A stretch of 64,000 nt of DNA from Microbacterium sp. Se63.02b (GTDB taxonomy: Bacteria; Actinomycetota; Actinomycetes; Actinomycetales; Microbacteriaceae). The position numbers were made by a program, and so were the translations under genes. The first letter of the stretch is position 1, and every line of letters begins with the position of its first letter. Positions 34,959 through 45,521 of this stretch are shown here, one piece after another. The stretch covers positions 1,798,001 to 1,862,000 of the forward strand of contig NZ_CP050453.1 in the NCBI RefSeq assembly GCF_014171575.1, read 5' to 3'. The notes beneath the pieces were generated by a model. That model saw only the letters and a program-made list of their open reading frames with translations. It searched no databases and was not told where the DNA came from.

Positions 34959-35258
34959 TCAGCGCCGAGCGTCCTTGGCGTGGTCCTGAGTGTCGGCGAG
35001 CGCCTTCTGCGAGCGGAACTGGAGCCGCTGGGCCTTCTTCGCCTTCTTGACGGACTGCGGGGAGTCGGCATCGACGAGCACGCCGCGTCGTTCGCGGTTC
35101 ATGTCGACCACCGCACCCACGGCCAGTGCCATCGTGATGCCCCAGCTCAGCCAGGACAGCAGGGCACGCCAGGTGATGGGCTGTTCGCGGCTGCCTCGCA
35201 ACAGCGAGATCCCTGCTGAGATCGCAGCGATGAGTCCGGTGCTGAAGAGGTAGCGCAT
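34959..35258 (-). CDS. Small two-helix membrane protein
   Basis: The 99-residue protein has an N-terminal membrane helix (LFSTGLIAAISAGISLL), a second helix (LSWLSWGITMALAVGAVVDM) and a very basic cytoplasmic tail (VKKAKKAQRLQFRSQKALAD). The ATG at 35258 lies six bases after TAGCGT (35265-35270, minus strand), a leaderless start. It converges with the thiolase gene and lies ten bases from the aminotransferase end. Function is unknown. Confidence 0.72.
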   Translation of the reverse strand: MRYLFSTGLIAAISAGISLLRGSREQPITWRALLSWLSWGITMALAVGAVVDMNRERRGVLVDADSPQSVKKAKKAQRLQFRSQKALADTQDHAKDARR

Positions 35259-35267
35259 TCCCCAACG

Positions 35268-36472
35268 CTACCTTCCCGTACCCCAGCTCGCACCGAGCCT
35301 TGACAAGCCCGCGGTGATCCTGGCAGGGGCGTACGTCGTGAACGACAGACGGAGTGTCCGCGGATCCGGGGTTCCGGAGTAGAACGAGAGGCCGGGGACG
35401 TAGGCGACGTCGTTGCTCAAGGCACCCGAGAGCGACTCTGCGGCATCGAACCCCTCCGGCAGTCGCGCCCAGACGAACATGCCGCCGTCCGGTCGGTTCC
35501 AAGCGCTCCCGGGGGGCAGCGCGTCGGGGAGGGCATCGAGCATCGCATCGCGTCGAGCCGCGTACGCCTCCCGGATGCGTGCGAGCGCGGAATCGCTGCG
35601 GCCGGAGGCGAGGTAGTGCGCTGCAGCCGCCTGGTCGACGGTCGAGGTGTGGAGATCCGCGGCCTGCTTGGCGATCGTGATCGAGGGGCGGATGTCCGGA
35701 GTCGCCCTGACCCAGCCGATGCGCAGGCCGGGGGCGATCACCTTCGAGAAGCTCCCGAGACTGATGACGTGCTCCGGCGCGTACTCGGCGAGCGACGGTA
35801 ACGGATCGCCCGAGTAACGCAGCTCGCGATAGGGCTCGTCTTCGACGATGCGGAACCCCCGGCGTCGAGCGATGTCCGCGATCCCGCTGCGGGCGGCGAC
35901 ATCGTGCGTCCGGCCGGTGGGGTTCTGGAACGTGGGCACGGAGTAGAAGAACCGCGGCCGGTGCTCGGCGGCGAGCTGCTCCAGGGCATCGAGATCGAGT
36001 TCGTCGTCCACATAGGGAACACCGATCACCCGAGCACCCGCCAGCGCGAAGGTCTGCAGCGCTGCGAGGTAACAAGGCTCTTCCACCAGCACGGTGTCGC
36101 CCGGATCTATCAGCGCCGTCGAGATGAGTCCGAGACCCTGCTGCGAGCCGGTCGTGACGATCAGGTCGGAGGCCTCGGTGGGAAGCCCGCCGGCGGTGTA
36201 GCGCCTTGCGATCTCGTCCCGCAGGCGCGGGTCTCCCTCCGAAGTGGAGTACTGGAGCGCGCCGGGGGCTTTCAGCGCCGCATCGAACGCGCTCCGGATC
36301 CCTTCGAGGTCGAACAGCTCGGGTGCGGGAGTCCTCCGGCGAACGAGATGACCTCGGGACGCTGCGTCAGGGCCAGCAGATCCCGCACCGGAGAGGTCTT
36401 CGCGCTCCCCACGCGCTGCGACCGCGCGGGGAGATCGAGCGTCGGGACGGCGGCCTGCGGCTCTGGGGGCAC
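35268..36472 (-). pseudogene. PLP-dependent aminotransferase (class I/II), frame broken near 36328
   Basis: GTG 36472 with GAGGAG seven bases upstream gives a short N-terminus ending SPVRDLLALTQRPEVISFAG, then GLP. The next frame continues APELFDLEGIRSAF, then ALQYSTSEGDPRLRDEIARR, FYSVPTFQNPTGR and ISLGSFSKVIAPGLRIGWVR with the Schiff-base Lys. One base missing in GGG at 36327-36329 explains the break. The sequence matches fold-type I aminotransferases of the 2-aminoadipate/valine-pyruvate (LysN/AvtA-like) group, without the N-terminal GntR domain of MocR proteins. Substrate is uncertain. Confidence 0.8.
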
Positions 36473-36678
36473 GGGGATCCTCCTCGGAACGAGCGGGTGC
36501 GGGGTGACGCCAGACTAGACCCGTCGCGCACCGATCGTCTCAGTGCCGGCTCTCGGAGCGTCCGCTATCCTGGGACCGTCGCGGCTCGCCCGCGGCCGCA
36601 CACCGTGTATCTACCGGCCGTCGGCACTCCGACGGACAGCGGCGGCACCCGATATCGCGTCGTCGACGCGCGAGAGCC

Positions 36679-37935
36679 ATGACACACGCAACAGCATCCC
36701 CGCGCACCCTGGAGCCGAGCCTGCTCCGCCTCGCCGGTCTTCCCTACTTCCTCATCGCCTTCATCGCGCGGCTTCCGTTCGCCATGATGGTGGTCGGCGT
36801 CCTCACGGTGGTGGTCTCGGCGCGGGGCTCCCTCTCGCTCGGCGGACTCACCTCGGCCGCAGTGGGACTGGGAACCGCATGCTTCGGTCCTCTCCTCGGC
36901 GCCGCCGCGGACCGCTTCGGCCAGCGTGTAGTGCTCGTGGTGCTCGCTCTCGCGAACGGTGCGATGCTCCTGCTGTTCACCGCCGTCGTCTACGGCGCGG
37001 CGGCGGACGGCTTCGTGCTCTTGGCGGCGGTGGGCATCGGCGCGACAGCTCCGCAGGTGGCTCCGCTCTCGCGGTCGCGCCTGGTCACGATCATCGGTGA
37101 GCGGATGCCCGAGTCCCGACGCGACAAGACCGTCTCGGGCACGATGGCCTACGAGTCGGCCGCCGACGAGACCGTGTTCGTGTTCGGGCCGTTCCTGGTC
37201 GGCATCCTCGCGTCCGCGATCGCGCCGTGGGCACCTCTCGTGGGCGCCGCCGTGCTCACCGTGGTGTTCGTCGGGGCTTTCGCATTGCACCCCAGCGGCC
37301 GCCACGTCTCGCAGGATCGGGATGCGCACGGCCGTGCGCCGTCGGCCGTCTCCGAACTGTTCCGTCCCGCGGTGCTGATCGTCGTCCTCGGGATCCTCGG
37401 GGTGGGGATCTTCTTCGGCACGATGCTCACCTCGCTCACGTCGTTCATGGCCGATCGAGGTGCGCCGGAACAGGCCGGTCTCCTCTACGGGGTCATGGGC
37501 GTCGGCTCGGCGCTTCTCGCCCTGGGCGTCGCGTGGCTGCCTGCCCGGTTCTCGATGCGCGCTCGGTGGCTCGTCTTCGCCGGCATCCTGCTGGCGGGCA
37601 CGCTGCTGCTCGGCTTCGTCGACTCTCCCGCCACCATGATGGTGGCGCTCGCGATCATGGGGATCGGCATCGGCCCGACGCTGGTGACCCAGTACAGCTT
37701 CGGGGCCGCGCGCAGCCCGCGCGGTCGTTCGGCGACCGTGATGACGATGCTCGGCTCGGGAGTCGTAGTGGGGCAGTCGATCGGTGCGGCGGTCGCGGGG
37801 GAGATCGCGGAGAACCTCGGCACAGCTGCGGCGCTCGTCCTGCCGATGGTCGCGGCTCTCATCGCCTTCGCCGCCGGTGTGGCGAACTGGTTCCTCAGCG
37901 CAGAGCATCCCGCCCGCCGGCCTGTCAAGGGCTGA
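36679..37935 (+). CDS. MFS transporter
   Basis: A 418-residue 12-helix transporter. The first helix pair (LPYFLIAFIARLPFAMMVVG) and the loop AADRFGQRVVLVVLAL resemble actinobacterial MFS proteins of unknown specificity. The central loop (ALHPSGRHVSQDRDAHGRAP) separates the two six-helix halves. It stands alone between two unrelated genes, and the 206 bases upstream show no gene. No regulator is adjacent. Confidence 0.85.
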   Translation: MTHATASPRTLEPSLLRLAGLPYFLIAFIARLPFAMMVVGVLTVVVSARGSLSLGGLTSAAVGLGTACFGPLLGAAADRFGQRVVLVVLALANGAMLLLFTAVVYGAAADGFVLLAAVGIGATAPQVAPLSRSRLVTIIGERMPESRRDKTVSGTMAYESAADETVFVFGPFLVGILASAIAPWAPLVGAAVLTVVFVGAFALHPSGRHVSQDRDAHGRAPSAVSELFRPAVLIVVLGILGVGIFFGTMLTSLTSFMADRGAPEQAGLLYGVMGVGSALLALGVAWLPARFSMRARWLVFAGILLAGTLLLGFVDSPATMMVALAIMGIGIGPTLVTQYSFGAARSPRGRSATVMTMLGSGVVVGQSIGAAVAGEIAENLGTAAALVLPMVAALIAFAAGVANWFLSAEHPARRPVKG

Positions 37936-38003
37936 GGCCGTCGGCGGCACGATCGCGCCATCCTCGATAGGTTGGAGTCAACCGCTGGCGTGAGGAGCCC
38001 CAC

Positions 38004-39410
38004 TTGACCGCTGCAGATTTCGTCGTCGTCGCTAACCGGCTGCCCGTCGACCGGGTGGAGGGACCTGACGGCGAGGAGATCTGGCGCACGTCCCCCGGAG
38101 GGCTGGTGGCCGCACTCGAGCCGATGATGCGCACCGCGAACGGCGCCTGGGTGGGCTGGCCGGGGCAGGCCGACGTCGAACTCGCACCGTTCGAAGCCGA
38201 CGGGATCGACCTCGTTCCGGTCGCGCTGAGCGCCCAGGAGGTGGCCGAGTACTACGAAGGATTCGCGAACGACACGATCTGGCCGCTGTATCACGATGTG
38301 ATCGCTCCGCCGCAGTACCACCGCGAGTGGTGGGAGGCGTATGTCACGGTGAATCGCCGGTTCGCCGAGGCGGCGGCCGCTGTCGTGGCCGAGGAGGGCA
38401 CCGTCTGGGTGCATGACTACCAGCTGCAACTCGTGCCGCAGATGGTCCGCGAACTCCGCCCCGACGTGACGATCGGGTACTTCCACCACATCCCGTTCCC
38501 CGCACATGGGCTCTACGCGCAGCTGCCCTGGCGCGACCAGGTGCTGCGTGGCCTCCTCGGAGCCGACGTCATCGGCTTCCAGCGGGCGCAGGACGCGACG
38601 TACTTCCTCACCGCGGTCCGCCGCCGACTCCGCTACGAGGTCAAAGGACCGAACATCGCCGTCCCGGAGGGCGACGGTGTGCGCACCGCGCTGGCACGCG
38701 CGTTCCCGATCTCCATCGACACCACGCCCTACCTCGAGCTCGCCGCGCGCGAGGACGTGCGAGCACGCGCCGCCGAGATCCGCGCGAGCCTCGGCAACCC
38801 GAAGCGCATCCTGCTCGGAGTCGACCGTCTCGACTACACCAAGGGGATCCGCCACCGGATCAAGGCATACGGCGAACTGCTCGCGGAAGGCCGGCTCAAG
38901 GTCGAGGATGTGACTCTCGTCCAGGTCGCGAGTCCCAGCCGAGAGCGGGTCGACGCCTATGTGCACCTGCGGGACGAGATCGAACTCGCCGTGAGCAGGA
39001 TCAACGGCGACACCGACACGATGGGCCACTCCGCGATCCGCTACCTCCACCAGGGCTATCCGCGTGAGGAGATGGTCGCGCTCTACCTCGCCGCGGATGT
39101 GATGCTGGTGACGGCTCTCCGTGACGGGATGAACCTCGTCGCCAAGGAATACGTCGCTACCCGCGTCGACGACCGCGGCGTGCTCGTGCTGAGCGAGTTC
39201 ACCGGGGCCGCGGACGAGCTGCGCCAGGCCGTGCGCGTCAACCCGCACGACATCGAGGGCCTCAAGGATGCGATCATGACGGCCGTGGAGATGCCCCCGG
39301 CGGAGCAGGGACGTCGCATGCGTTCTCTGCGCAGGCGTGTCCTGGACAACGACGTCGACGCCTGGTCGTCGTCGTTCCTCGCCGCCCTCGCCGAAGTACG
39401 GGCCCGCTGA
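38004..39410 (+). CDS. otsA: Trehalose-6-phosphate synthase
   Basis: OtsA joins UDP-glucose and glucose-6-phosphate. The 468-residue GT20 protein has VVVANRLPVDR, GGLVAALEPMM, WVHDYQLQLVPQMVRE, YFHHIPFPAHGLYAQLPWRD, LLGVDRLDYTKGIRHRIKAY and ALRDGMNLVAKEYVAT, covering the sugar- and UDP-binding sites. The start is TTG at 38004 with GAGGAG six bases upstream. otsB follows 50 bases downstream. Trehalose serves osmoprotection and envelope lipids in Actinobacteria. Confidence 0.94.
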   Translation: MTAADFVVVANRLPVDRVEGPDGEEIWRTSPGGLVAALEPMMRTANGAWVGWPGQADVELAPFEADGIDLVPVALSAQEVAEYYEGFANDTIWPLYHDVIAPPQYHREWWEAYVTVNRRFAEAAAAVVAEEGTVWVHDYQLQLVPQMVRELRPDVTIGYFHHIPFPAHGLYAQLPWRDQVLRGLLGADVIGFQRAQDATYFLTAVRRRLRYEVKGPNIAVPEGDGVRTALARAFPISIDTTPYLELAAREDVRARAAEIRASLGNPKRILLGVDRLDYTKGIRHRIKAYGELLAEGRLKVEDVTLVQVASPSRERVDAYVHLRDEIELAVSRINGDTDTMGHSAIRYLHQGYPREEMVALYLAADVMLVTALRDGMNLVAKEYVATRVDDRGVLVLSEFTGAADELRQAVRVNPHDIEGLKDAIMTAVEMPPAEQGRRMRSLRRRVLDNDVDAWSSSFLAALAEVRAR

Positions 39411-39460
39411 CATCCCTCGACCCCGTGATACTGGGTTCACCCCCTGTGATTGGAGACGCC

Positions 39461-40256
39461 GTGACGCGCCCTTGGACCCCGGAACCGCTGACGCCGATCT
39501 CGCAGCGCTGGCCGCGACCCCGCGCCTGGTGGTCGCGCTCGACTTCGACGGGACCGCATCCCCGCTCGTCCCCGAGCCGATGGCGGCGCGGGCGCTGCCA
39601 GAGGTCACCGCCCAGGTCGAACGGCTCGCCGCGCTGCCCGATACCGTGGTCGCCTACGTGTCTGGGCGGAGCATGCACGACCTCCGTGTGATCACCGAGC
39701 ACACCGACGACTCGGCGATCGCCCTGGCGGGTTCGCACGGTGTCCAGTACTGGTTCCCCGGTGAGGGTGACACCGACGCGGGAGGTCAGGCCGAGGAGGA
39801 CGGCACGCGCGAAGAGCTCTGGGCCGCCGCGAAGCCGATCATCGACCGCTACGAGGGCGCGGAGTTCGAACCCAAGACCTTCGGCATGGGTGTGCACACG
39901 CGTCGGGCGGACCCCGAGACCGAGGAGCGCGTGTTCGCGGAGATCGACGCACTGGTGCGCGAGCGGTTCCCGCACTGGCGTCGACGTGCAGGACACCGTG
40001 TGCTCGAGTTCTCCTCGCGCGCCGAGGGCAAGGACGCGGCGATGAGCGCCCTCCGGCAGCGGTTCGACGCCACCGGCATCCTGTTCGCCGGCGACGACGT
40101 CACCGACGAGGATGCGATGCGCGTGCTCGGCGCAGGCGACCTCGGCGTCAGGGTCGGCCCGGGGAGAGCGCCGCGACACTCCGTGTGGAGACTCCACAAC
40201 AGATCGCCGCGCTTCTGGAGGCGCTCGCGGACGAACGCACCTCCGCACAGCAATAG
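39461..40256 (+). pseudogene. otsB: Trehalose-6-phosphate phosphatase, frame broken twice
   Basis: OtsB dephosphorylates the OtsA product. GTG 39461 (GGAG five bases before) gives VTRPWTP, then one base is missing in CCGG (39478-39481). The next frame carries the HAD nucleophile LVVALDFDGTASPL, GSHGVQYWFPG and AGDDVTDEDAM. A second single-base loss in GGGG (40161-40164) shifts to the frame ending GESAATLRVETPQQIAALLE before TAG at 40256. Both fit the window-wide pattern of lost bases in G/C runs, so the gene is probably intact in the organism. Confidence 0.85.
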
Positions 40257-40265
40257 ACTTCCGTC

Positions 40266-41984
40266 ATGTCCTCGCATGATCCCTCCAGCAGCGCGCCCAT
40301 CGACATCAAGCCCCGCAGCCGCGTCGTCACCGACGGCATCGAGGCCACGACCTCCCGCGGCATGCTCCGTGCCGTCGGGATGGGTGACGCCGACTGGGAC
40401 AAACCGCAGATCGGCATCGCGTCCAGCTGGAACGAGATCACACCCTGCAACCTGAGCCTCGATCGACTCGCGCAGGGCGCCAAGGAAGGCGTGCACTCCG
40501 GCGGTGGCTACCCGCTGCAGTTCGGGACGATCTCGGTGTCGGACGGCATCTCCATGGGCCACGAGGGGATGCACTTCTCACTCGTCTCCCGTGAGGTCAT
40601 CGCCGACTCCGTCGAGACCGTCATGATGGCCGAGCGCCTCGACGGCTCTGTGCTGCTCGCCGGTTGCGACAAGTCGATCCCCGGGATGCTCATGGCGAGT
40701 GCGCGGCTCGACCTGTCGAGCGTGTTCCTGTACGCCGGCTCGATCGCCCCCGGCTGGGTCAAGCTCTCGGACGGCACCGAGAAGGACGTCACGATCATCG
40801 ACTCGTTCGAGGCGGTCGGCGCGTGCCGTGCCGGTCTCATGAGCGAGGAAGACCTCAAGCGCATCGAATGTGCGATCGCCCCGGGCGAAGGCGCCTGCGG
40901 CGGCATGTACACCGCGAACACCATGGCCTCGGTCGCGGAAGCCCTCGGGCTGAGCCTCCCGGGGTCGGCCGCTCCGCCCGCCGCAGACCGCCGCCGCGAC
41001 TACTACGCCCACCGTTCGGGCGAGGCCGTCGTGAACCTCCTGCGCCAGGGCATCACGACCCGCGACATCCTCACCAAGGAGGCGTTCGAGAACGCGATCG
41101 CGCTGGCGATGGCTCTCGGCGGCTCGACGAATGTGGTGCTGCACCTGCTCGCGATCGCCCGTGAGGCCGACGTCGAGCTGAGCCTGCACGACTTCAACCG
41201 CATCGGCGACAAGGTGCCGCACGTCGCCGATATGAAGCCGTTCGGCAAGTACGTCATGAACGACGTCGACCGCCACGGGGGCATCCCCGTGATCATGAAG
41301 GCGATGCTCGACGAGGGCCTGCTGCACGGCGATGCGCTGACCGTCACCGGCAAGACGCTCGCCGAGAACCTCGCAGGTCTCGACCCGCAGCCGATCGACG
41401 GCGAGGTCATCCACACGTTCGACAACCCCATCCACGCGACCGGTGGCCTCACGATCCTGCACGGATCGCTGGCCCCTGAGGGCGCCGTGGTCAAGACCGC
41501 CGGGTTCGATGCGGCCGTCTTCGAAGGACCCGCGCGCGTGTTCGAGCGTGAGCGCGCCGCGATGGATGCCGTCGCCGAGGGTGAGATCGAGCCGGGCACG
41601 GTCATCGTGATCCGCTACGAGGGTCCCAAGGGCGGGCCCGGCATGCGGGAGATGCTCGCGATCACCGCCGCCATCAAGGGCGCGGGGCTCGGAAAAGATG
41701 TACTACTCTTGACTGACGGACGATTCTCAGGCGGCACAACCGGCCTGTGCATCGGCCACATAGCACCCGAAGCGGTGGACGCAGGTCCAATCGCCTTCGT
41801 GCGCGATGGTGATCTGATACGGGTCGATATCGCAGCTCGCTCTCTCGATCTACTCGTCGATGAGGCAGAGCTCGCCTCCCGCCGCTCTGGCTGGGAGCCG
41901 CTTCCCCCGCGCTATACCCGAGGCGTTCTTGCCAAGTACTCGCGCCTCGTGCGGTCCGCCGCCGAGGGAGCGACCACCGGCTGA
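40266..41984 (+). CDS. ilvD: Dihydroxyacid dehydratase
   Basis: IlvD makes the 2-keto acid precursors of valine and isoleucine and needs an Fe-S cluster. The 572-residue protein shows [33 protein letters not shown] and [16 protein letters not shown] (cluster and metal ligands) and [26 protein letters not shown] at 40254-40259 overlaps the otsB stop and lies six bases before the ATG, implying a separate leaderless promoter. From about 41690 codon choice changes abruptly (ATA, CTA, GTA, TCA appear) though the frame is intact. Confidence 0.95.
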   Translation: MSSHDPSSSAPIDIKPRSRVVTDGIEATTSRGMLRAVGMGDADWDKPQIGIASSWNEITPCNLSLDRLAQGAKEGVHSGGGYPLQFGTISVSDGISMGHEGMHFSLVSREVIADSVETVMMAERLDGSVLLAGCDKSIPGMLMASARLDLSSVFLYAGSIAPGWVKLSDGTEKDVTIIDSFEAVGACRAGLMSEEDLKRIECAIAPGEGACGGMYTANTMASVAEALGLSLPGSAAPPAADRRRDYYAHRSGEAVVNLLRQGITTRDILTKEAFENAIALAMALGGSTNVVLHLLAIAREADVELSLHDFNRIGDKVPHVADMKPFGKYVMNDVDRHGGIPVIMKAMLDEGLLHGDALTVTGKTLAENLAGLDPQPIDGEVIHTFDNPIHATGGLTILHGSLAPEGAVVKTAGFDAAVFEGPARVFERERAAMDAVAEGEIEPGTVIVIRYEGPKGGPGMREMLAITAAIKGAGLGKDVLLLTDGRFSGGTTGLCIGHIAPEAVDAGPIAFVRDGDLIRVDIAARSLDLLVDEAELASRRSGWEPLPPRYTRGVLAKYSRLVRSAAEGATTG

Positions 41985-42035
41985 CCCGGACGCTCCGGCA
42001 TCCGGCGTCCTCCACAGATCACCAGAAGGAAAGTC

Positions 42036-43838
42036 ATGACTGCTGACTCCGCCCCGGCCGTGCCGAGGCCGCCCGCCCGTCAATCGTCTGCGCCGGAGAT
42101 CACCGGCGCCGAGGCCGTCGTCCGTTCCCTCGAGCTGCTCGGCGTCACCGACGTGTTCGGGCTTCCCGGGGGAGCGATCCTCCCCGTCTACGACCCGCTG
42201 ATGGACGCCTCCGAGCTGCGCCACATCCTTGTGCGCCACGAGCAGGGCGCAGGACACGCGGCCGAGGGCTACGCATCGGCGTCCGGCAAGGTCGGCGTGT
42301 GCATCGCGACCTCGGGACCGGGGGCGACCAACCTCGTCACCGCGATCGCCGACGCCTACATGGACTCGGTGCCGATGCTGGCCATCACCGGCCAGGTGTT
42401 CTCGACGCTGATGGGGACGGATGCATTCCAGGAGGCGGACATCGTGGGTATCACGATGCCGATCACCAAGCACTCGTTCCTGGTGAAGGACGCCGCCGAC
42501 ATCCCCGGCGCCATCGCCGCAGCCTACGAGATCGCGGGCACCGGTCGACCCGGACCCGTGCTCGTGGACATCACGAAGGACGCGCAGCAGGCGACGGCGC
42601 CGTTCGTGTGGCCGCCCAAGATCGACCTGCCAGGCTACCGTCCGGTGACCAAGGCGCACGGCAAGCAGATCCAGGCAGCCGCGACTCTGCTCGCCGAGGC
42701 CAAGAAGCCGGTGCTGTACGTCGGCGGCGGTGTGATCCGCGGCAAGGCGTCGGCAGAGCTGCTCGAGCTGGCCGAGTCGACCGGTGCTCCCGTGGTCACC
42801 ACGCTCATGGCGCGCGGTGCCTTCCCCGACTCGCACCCGCAGCACCTCGGCATGCCGGGCATGCACGGCACGGTTCCTGCGGTGCTGGCCCTCCAGGAGG
42901 CCGATCTCCTGGTGTCGCTCGGCGCCCGCTTCGACGACCGCGTGACGGGCAAGGCGGCGCTCTTCGCGCCCAACGCAAAGGTCGTGCACGTCGACATCGA
43001 CCCGGCCGAGATCTCCAAGATCCGCACCGCCGATGTCCCGATCGTGGGTGACGTCCGTGATGTGCTGACCGACCTCGATGCCGCGTTCCGCGGTGCGACG
43101 GCCAGCACGACGCCGGACATCGAGGAGTGGTGGTCGTACCTCGATGGGCTGCGCACCGAGTTCCCGCTGGGATTCGCACCGACCACCGACGGTCTCCTCG
43201 CCCCGCAGTACGTGATCCAGCGGATCGGCGAGCTCACCGGCCCCGAGGGCATCTTCGCCTCGGGCGTCGGACAGCACCAGATGTGGGCCGCGCAGTTCAT
43301 CAAGTACGAGCGTCCGAACGCCTGGCTGAACTCGGGCGGTGCGGGCACGATGGGATACTCCGTGCCCGCGGCGATGGGGGCGAAGGTCGCCGAGCCGGAG
43401 CGTCCGGTCTGGGCGATCGACGGAGACGGCTGCTTCCAGATGACGAATCAGGAACTCGCGACCTGCACGATCAACAACATCCCGATCAAGGTCGCGATCA
43501 TCAACAACTCTTCTCTGGGCATGGTCCGCCAGTGGCAGACGCTGTTCTACGACGGACGTCACTCGAACACCGACCTCAACACCGGGCACGGCACGATCCG
43601 CATCCCCGACTTCGTGAAGCTCGCGGAGGCGTACGGCTGCCTCGCGATCCGCGTGGAGAAGGAGGAGGAGGTGGATGCCGCCATCCAGCTCGCTCTCGAG
43701 ACGAACGACCGCCCCGTGGTGATCGACTTCGTGGTGAGCGCCGACTCCATGGTGTGGCCGATGGTGCCGCAGGGTGTCAGCAACAGCTACGTCCAGTACG
43801 CCCGTGACCACGCGCCCGCATTCGACGAGGAGGACTGA
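42036..43838 (+). CDS. ilvB: Acetolactate synthase, catalytic subunit
   Basis: The 600-residue ThDP enzyme condenses pyruvate in branched-chain amino acid synthesis. It has [20 protein letters not shown], the ThDP-activating Glu in [34 protein letters not shown] and the ThDP/Mg2+ motif [17 protein letters not shown]...INN. AAGGAAAG lies three bases before the ATG. ilvN starts four bases after its stop, so the two subunits are coupled. It follows ilvD by 51 bases. Confidence 0.96.
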   Translation: MTADSAPAVPRPPARQSSAPEITGAEAVVRSLELLGVTDVFGLPGGAILPVYDPLMDASELRHILVRHEQGAGHAAEGYASASGKVGVCIATSGPGATNLVTAIADAYMDSVPMLAITGQVFSTLMGTDAFQEADIVGITMPITKHSFLVKDAADIPGAIAAAYEIAGTGRPGPVLVDITKDAQQATAPFVWPPKIDLPGYRPVTKAHGKQIQAAATLLAEAKKPVLYVGGGVIRGKASAELLELAESTGAPVVTTLMARGAFPDSHPQHLGMPGMHGTVPAVLALQEADLLVSLGARFDDRVTGKAALFAPNAKVVHVDIDPAEISKIRTADVPIVGDVRDVLTDLDAAFRGATASTTPDIEEWWSYLDGLRTEFPLGFAPTTDGLLAPQYVIQRIGELTGPEGIFASGVGQHQMWAAQFIKYERPNAWLNSGGAGTMGYSVPAAMGAKVAEPERPVWAIDGDGCFQMTNQELATCTINNIPIKVAIINNSSLGMVRQWQTLFYDGRHSNTDLNTGHGTIRIPDFVKLAEAYGCLAIRVEKEEEVDAAIQLALETNDRPVVIDFVVSADSMVWPMVPQGVSNSYVQYARDHAPAFDEED

Positions 43839-43841
43839 GCC

Positions 43842-44351
43842 ATGTCGACCCACGTCCTGAGCCTGCTGGTGGAGAACACCCCCGGTCTTCTCACCCGTGT
43901 CGCCGGGCTCTTCGCCCGCCGCGGCTTCAACATCGACTCCCTCGCCGTCGGCGTGACCGAGGTGCCGGGAATCTCGCGGATCACCGTCGTCGTCGACGTC
44001 GACGAACTCCCGCTCGAGCAGGTCACGAAGCAGCTCAACAAGCTGATCAACGTGATCAAGATCGTCGAGCTCGATTTCTCGACCTCCGTCCAGCGCGAGC
44101 ACATGCTCGTGAAGGTGCGGACCGACAACGCCACACGGTCGAACGTGATCGAGGTCGTGAACCTCTTCCGCGCGTCGGTTGTGGACTACGCCGCCGACGC
44201 CCTGGTGATCGAGGTCACCGGCGACAAGGGCAAGGTCGACGCGATGCTCCGTGCACTCGAACCATTCGGGATCAAGGAGATCGCGCAGTCCGGCCTCCTC
44301 GCCATCGGCCGCGGCGGCAAGAGCATCACCGAGCGCGTCCTGCGCGGCTGA
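43842..44351 (+). CDS. ilvN: Acetolactate synthase, regulatory subunit
   Basis: The 169-residue subunit carries an N-terminal ACT domain (LSLLVENTPGLLTRVAGLFA, RRGFNIDSLAVGVTEVPGIS) that binds valine and a C-terminal domain (EVVNLFRASVVDYAADALVI, FGIKEIAQSGLLAIGRG). It gives end-product inhibition to IlvB. A GGAGGA at the ilvB end serves as Shine-Dalgarno. Confidence 0.95.
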   Translation: MSTHVLSLLVENTPGLLTRVAGLFARRGFNIDSLAVGVTEVPGISRITVVVDVDELPLEQVTKQLNKLINVIKIVELDFSTSVQREHMLVKVRTDNATRSNVIEVVNLFRASVVDYAADALVIEVTGDKGKVDAMLRALEPFGIKEIAQSGLLAIGRGGKSITERVLRG

Positions 44352-45458
<1,107 letters not shown>

Positions 45459-45475
45459 TCCTCTCATCGACGAAA

Positions 45476-45505
45476 GAACGGGCGTCCCTTCCGGGGCGCC
45501 CGTTC
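45476..45505 (+). terminator. Terminator after ilvC
   Basis: GAACGGGCGTCCC (45476-45488) pairs with GGGGCGCCCGTTC (45493-45505), 13 positions with one wobble and a TTCC loop, followed by TCTCGTTCTC. It lies between convergent ilvC and the lactate dehydrogenase gene and can act for both. Confidence 0.8.
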
Positions 45506-45521
45506 TCTCGTTCTCGACCCG

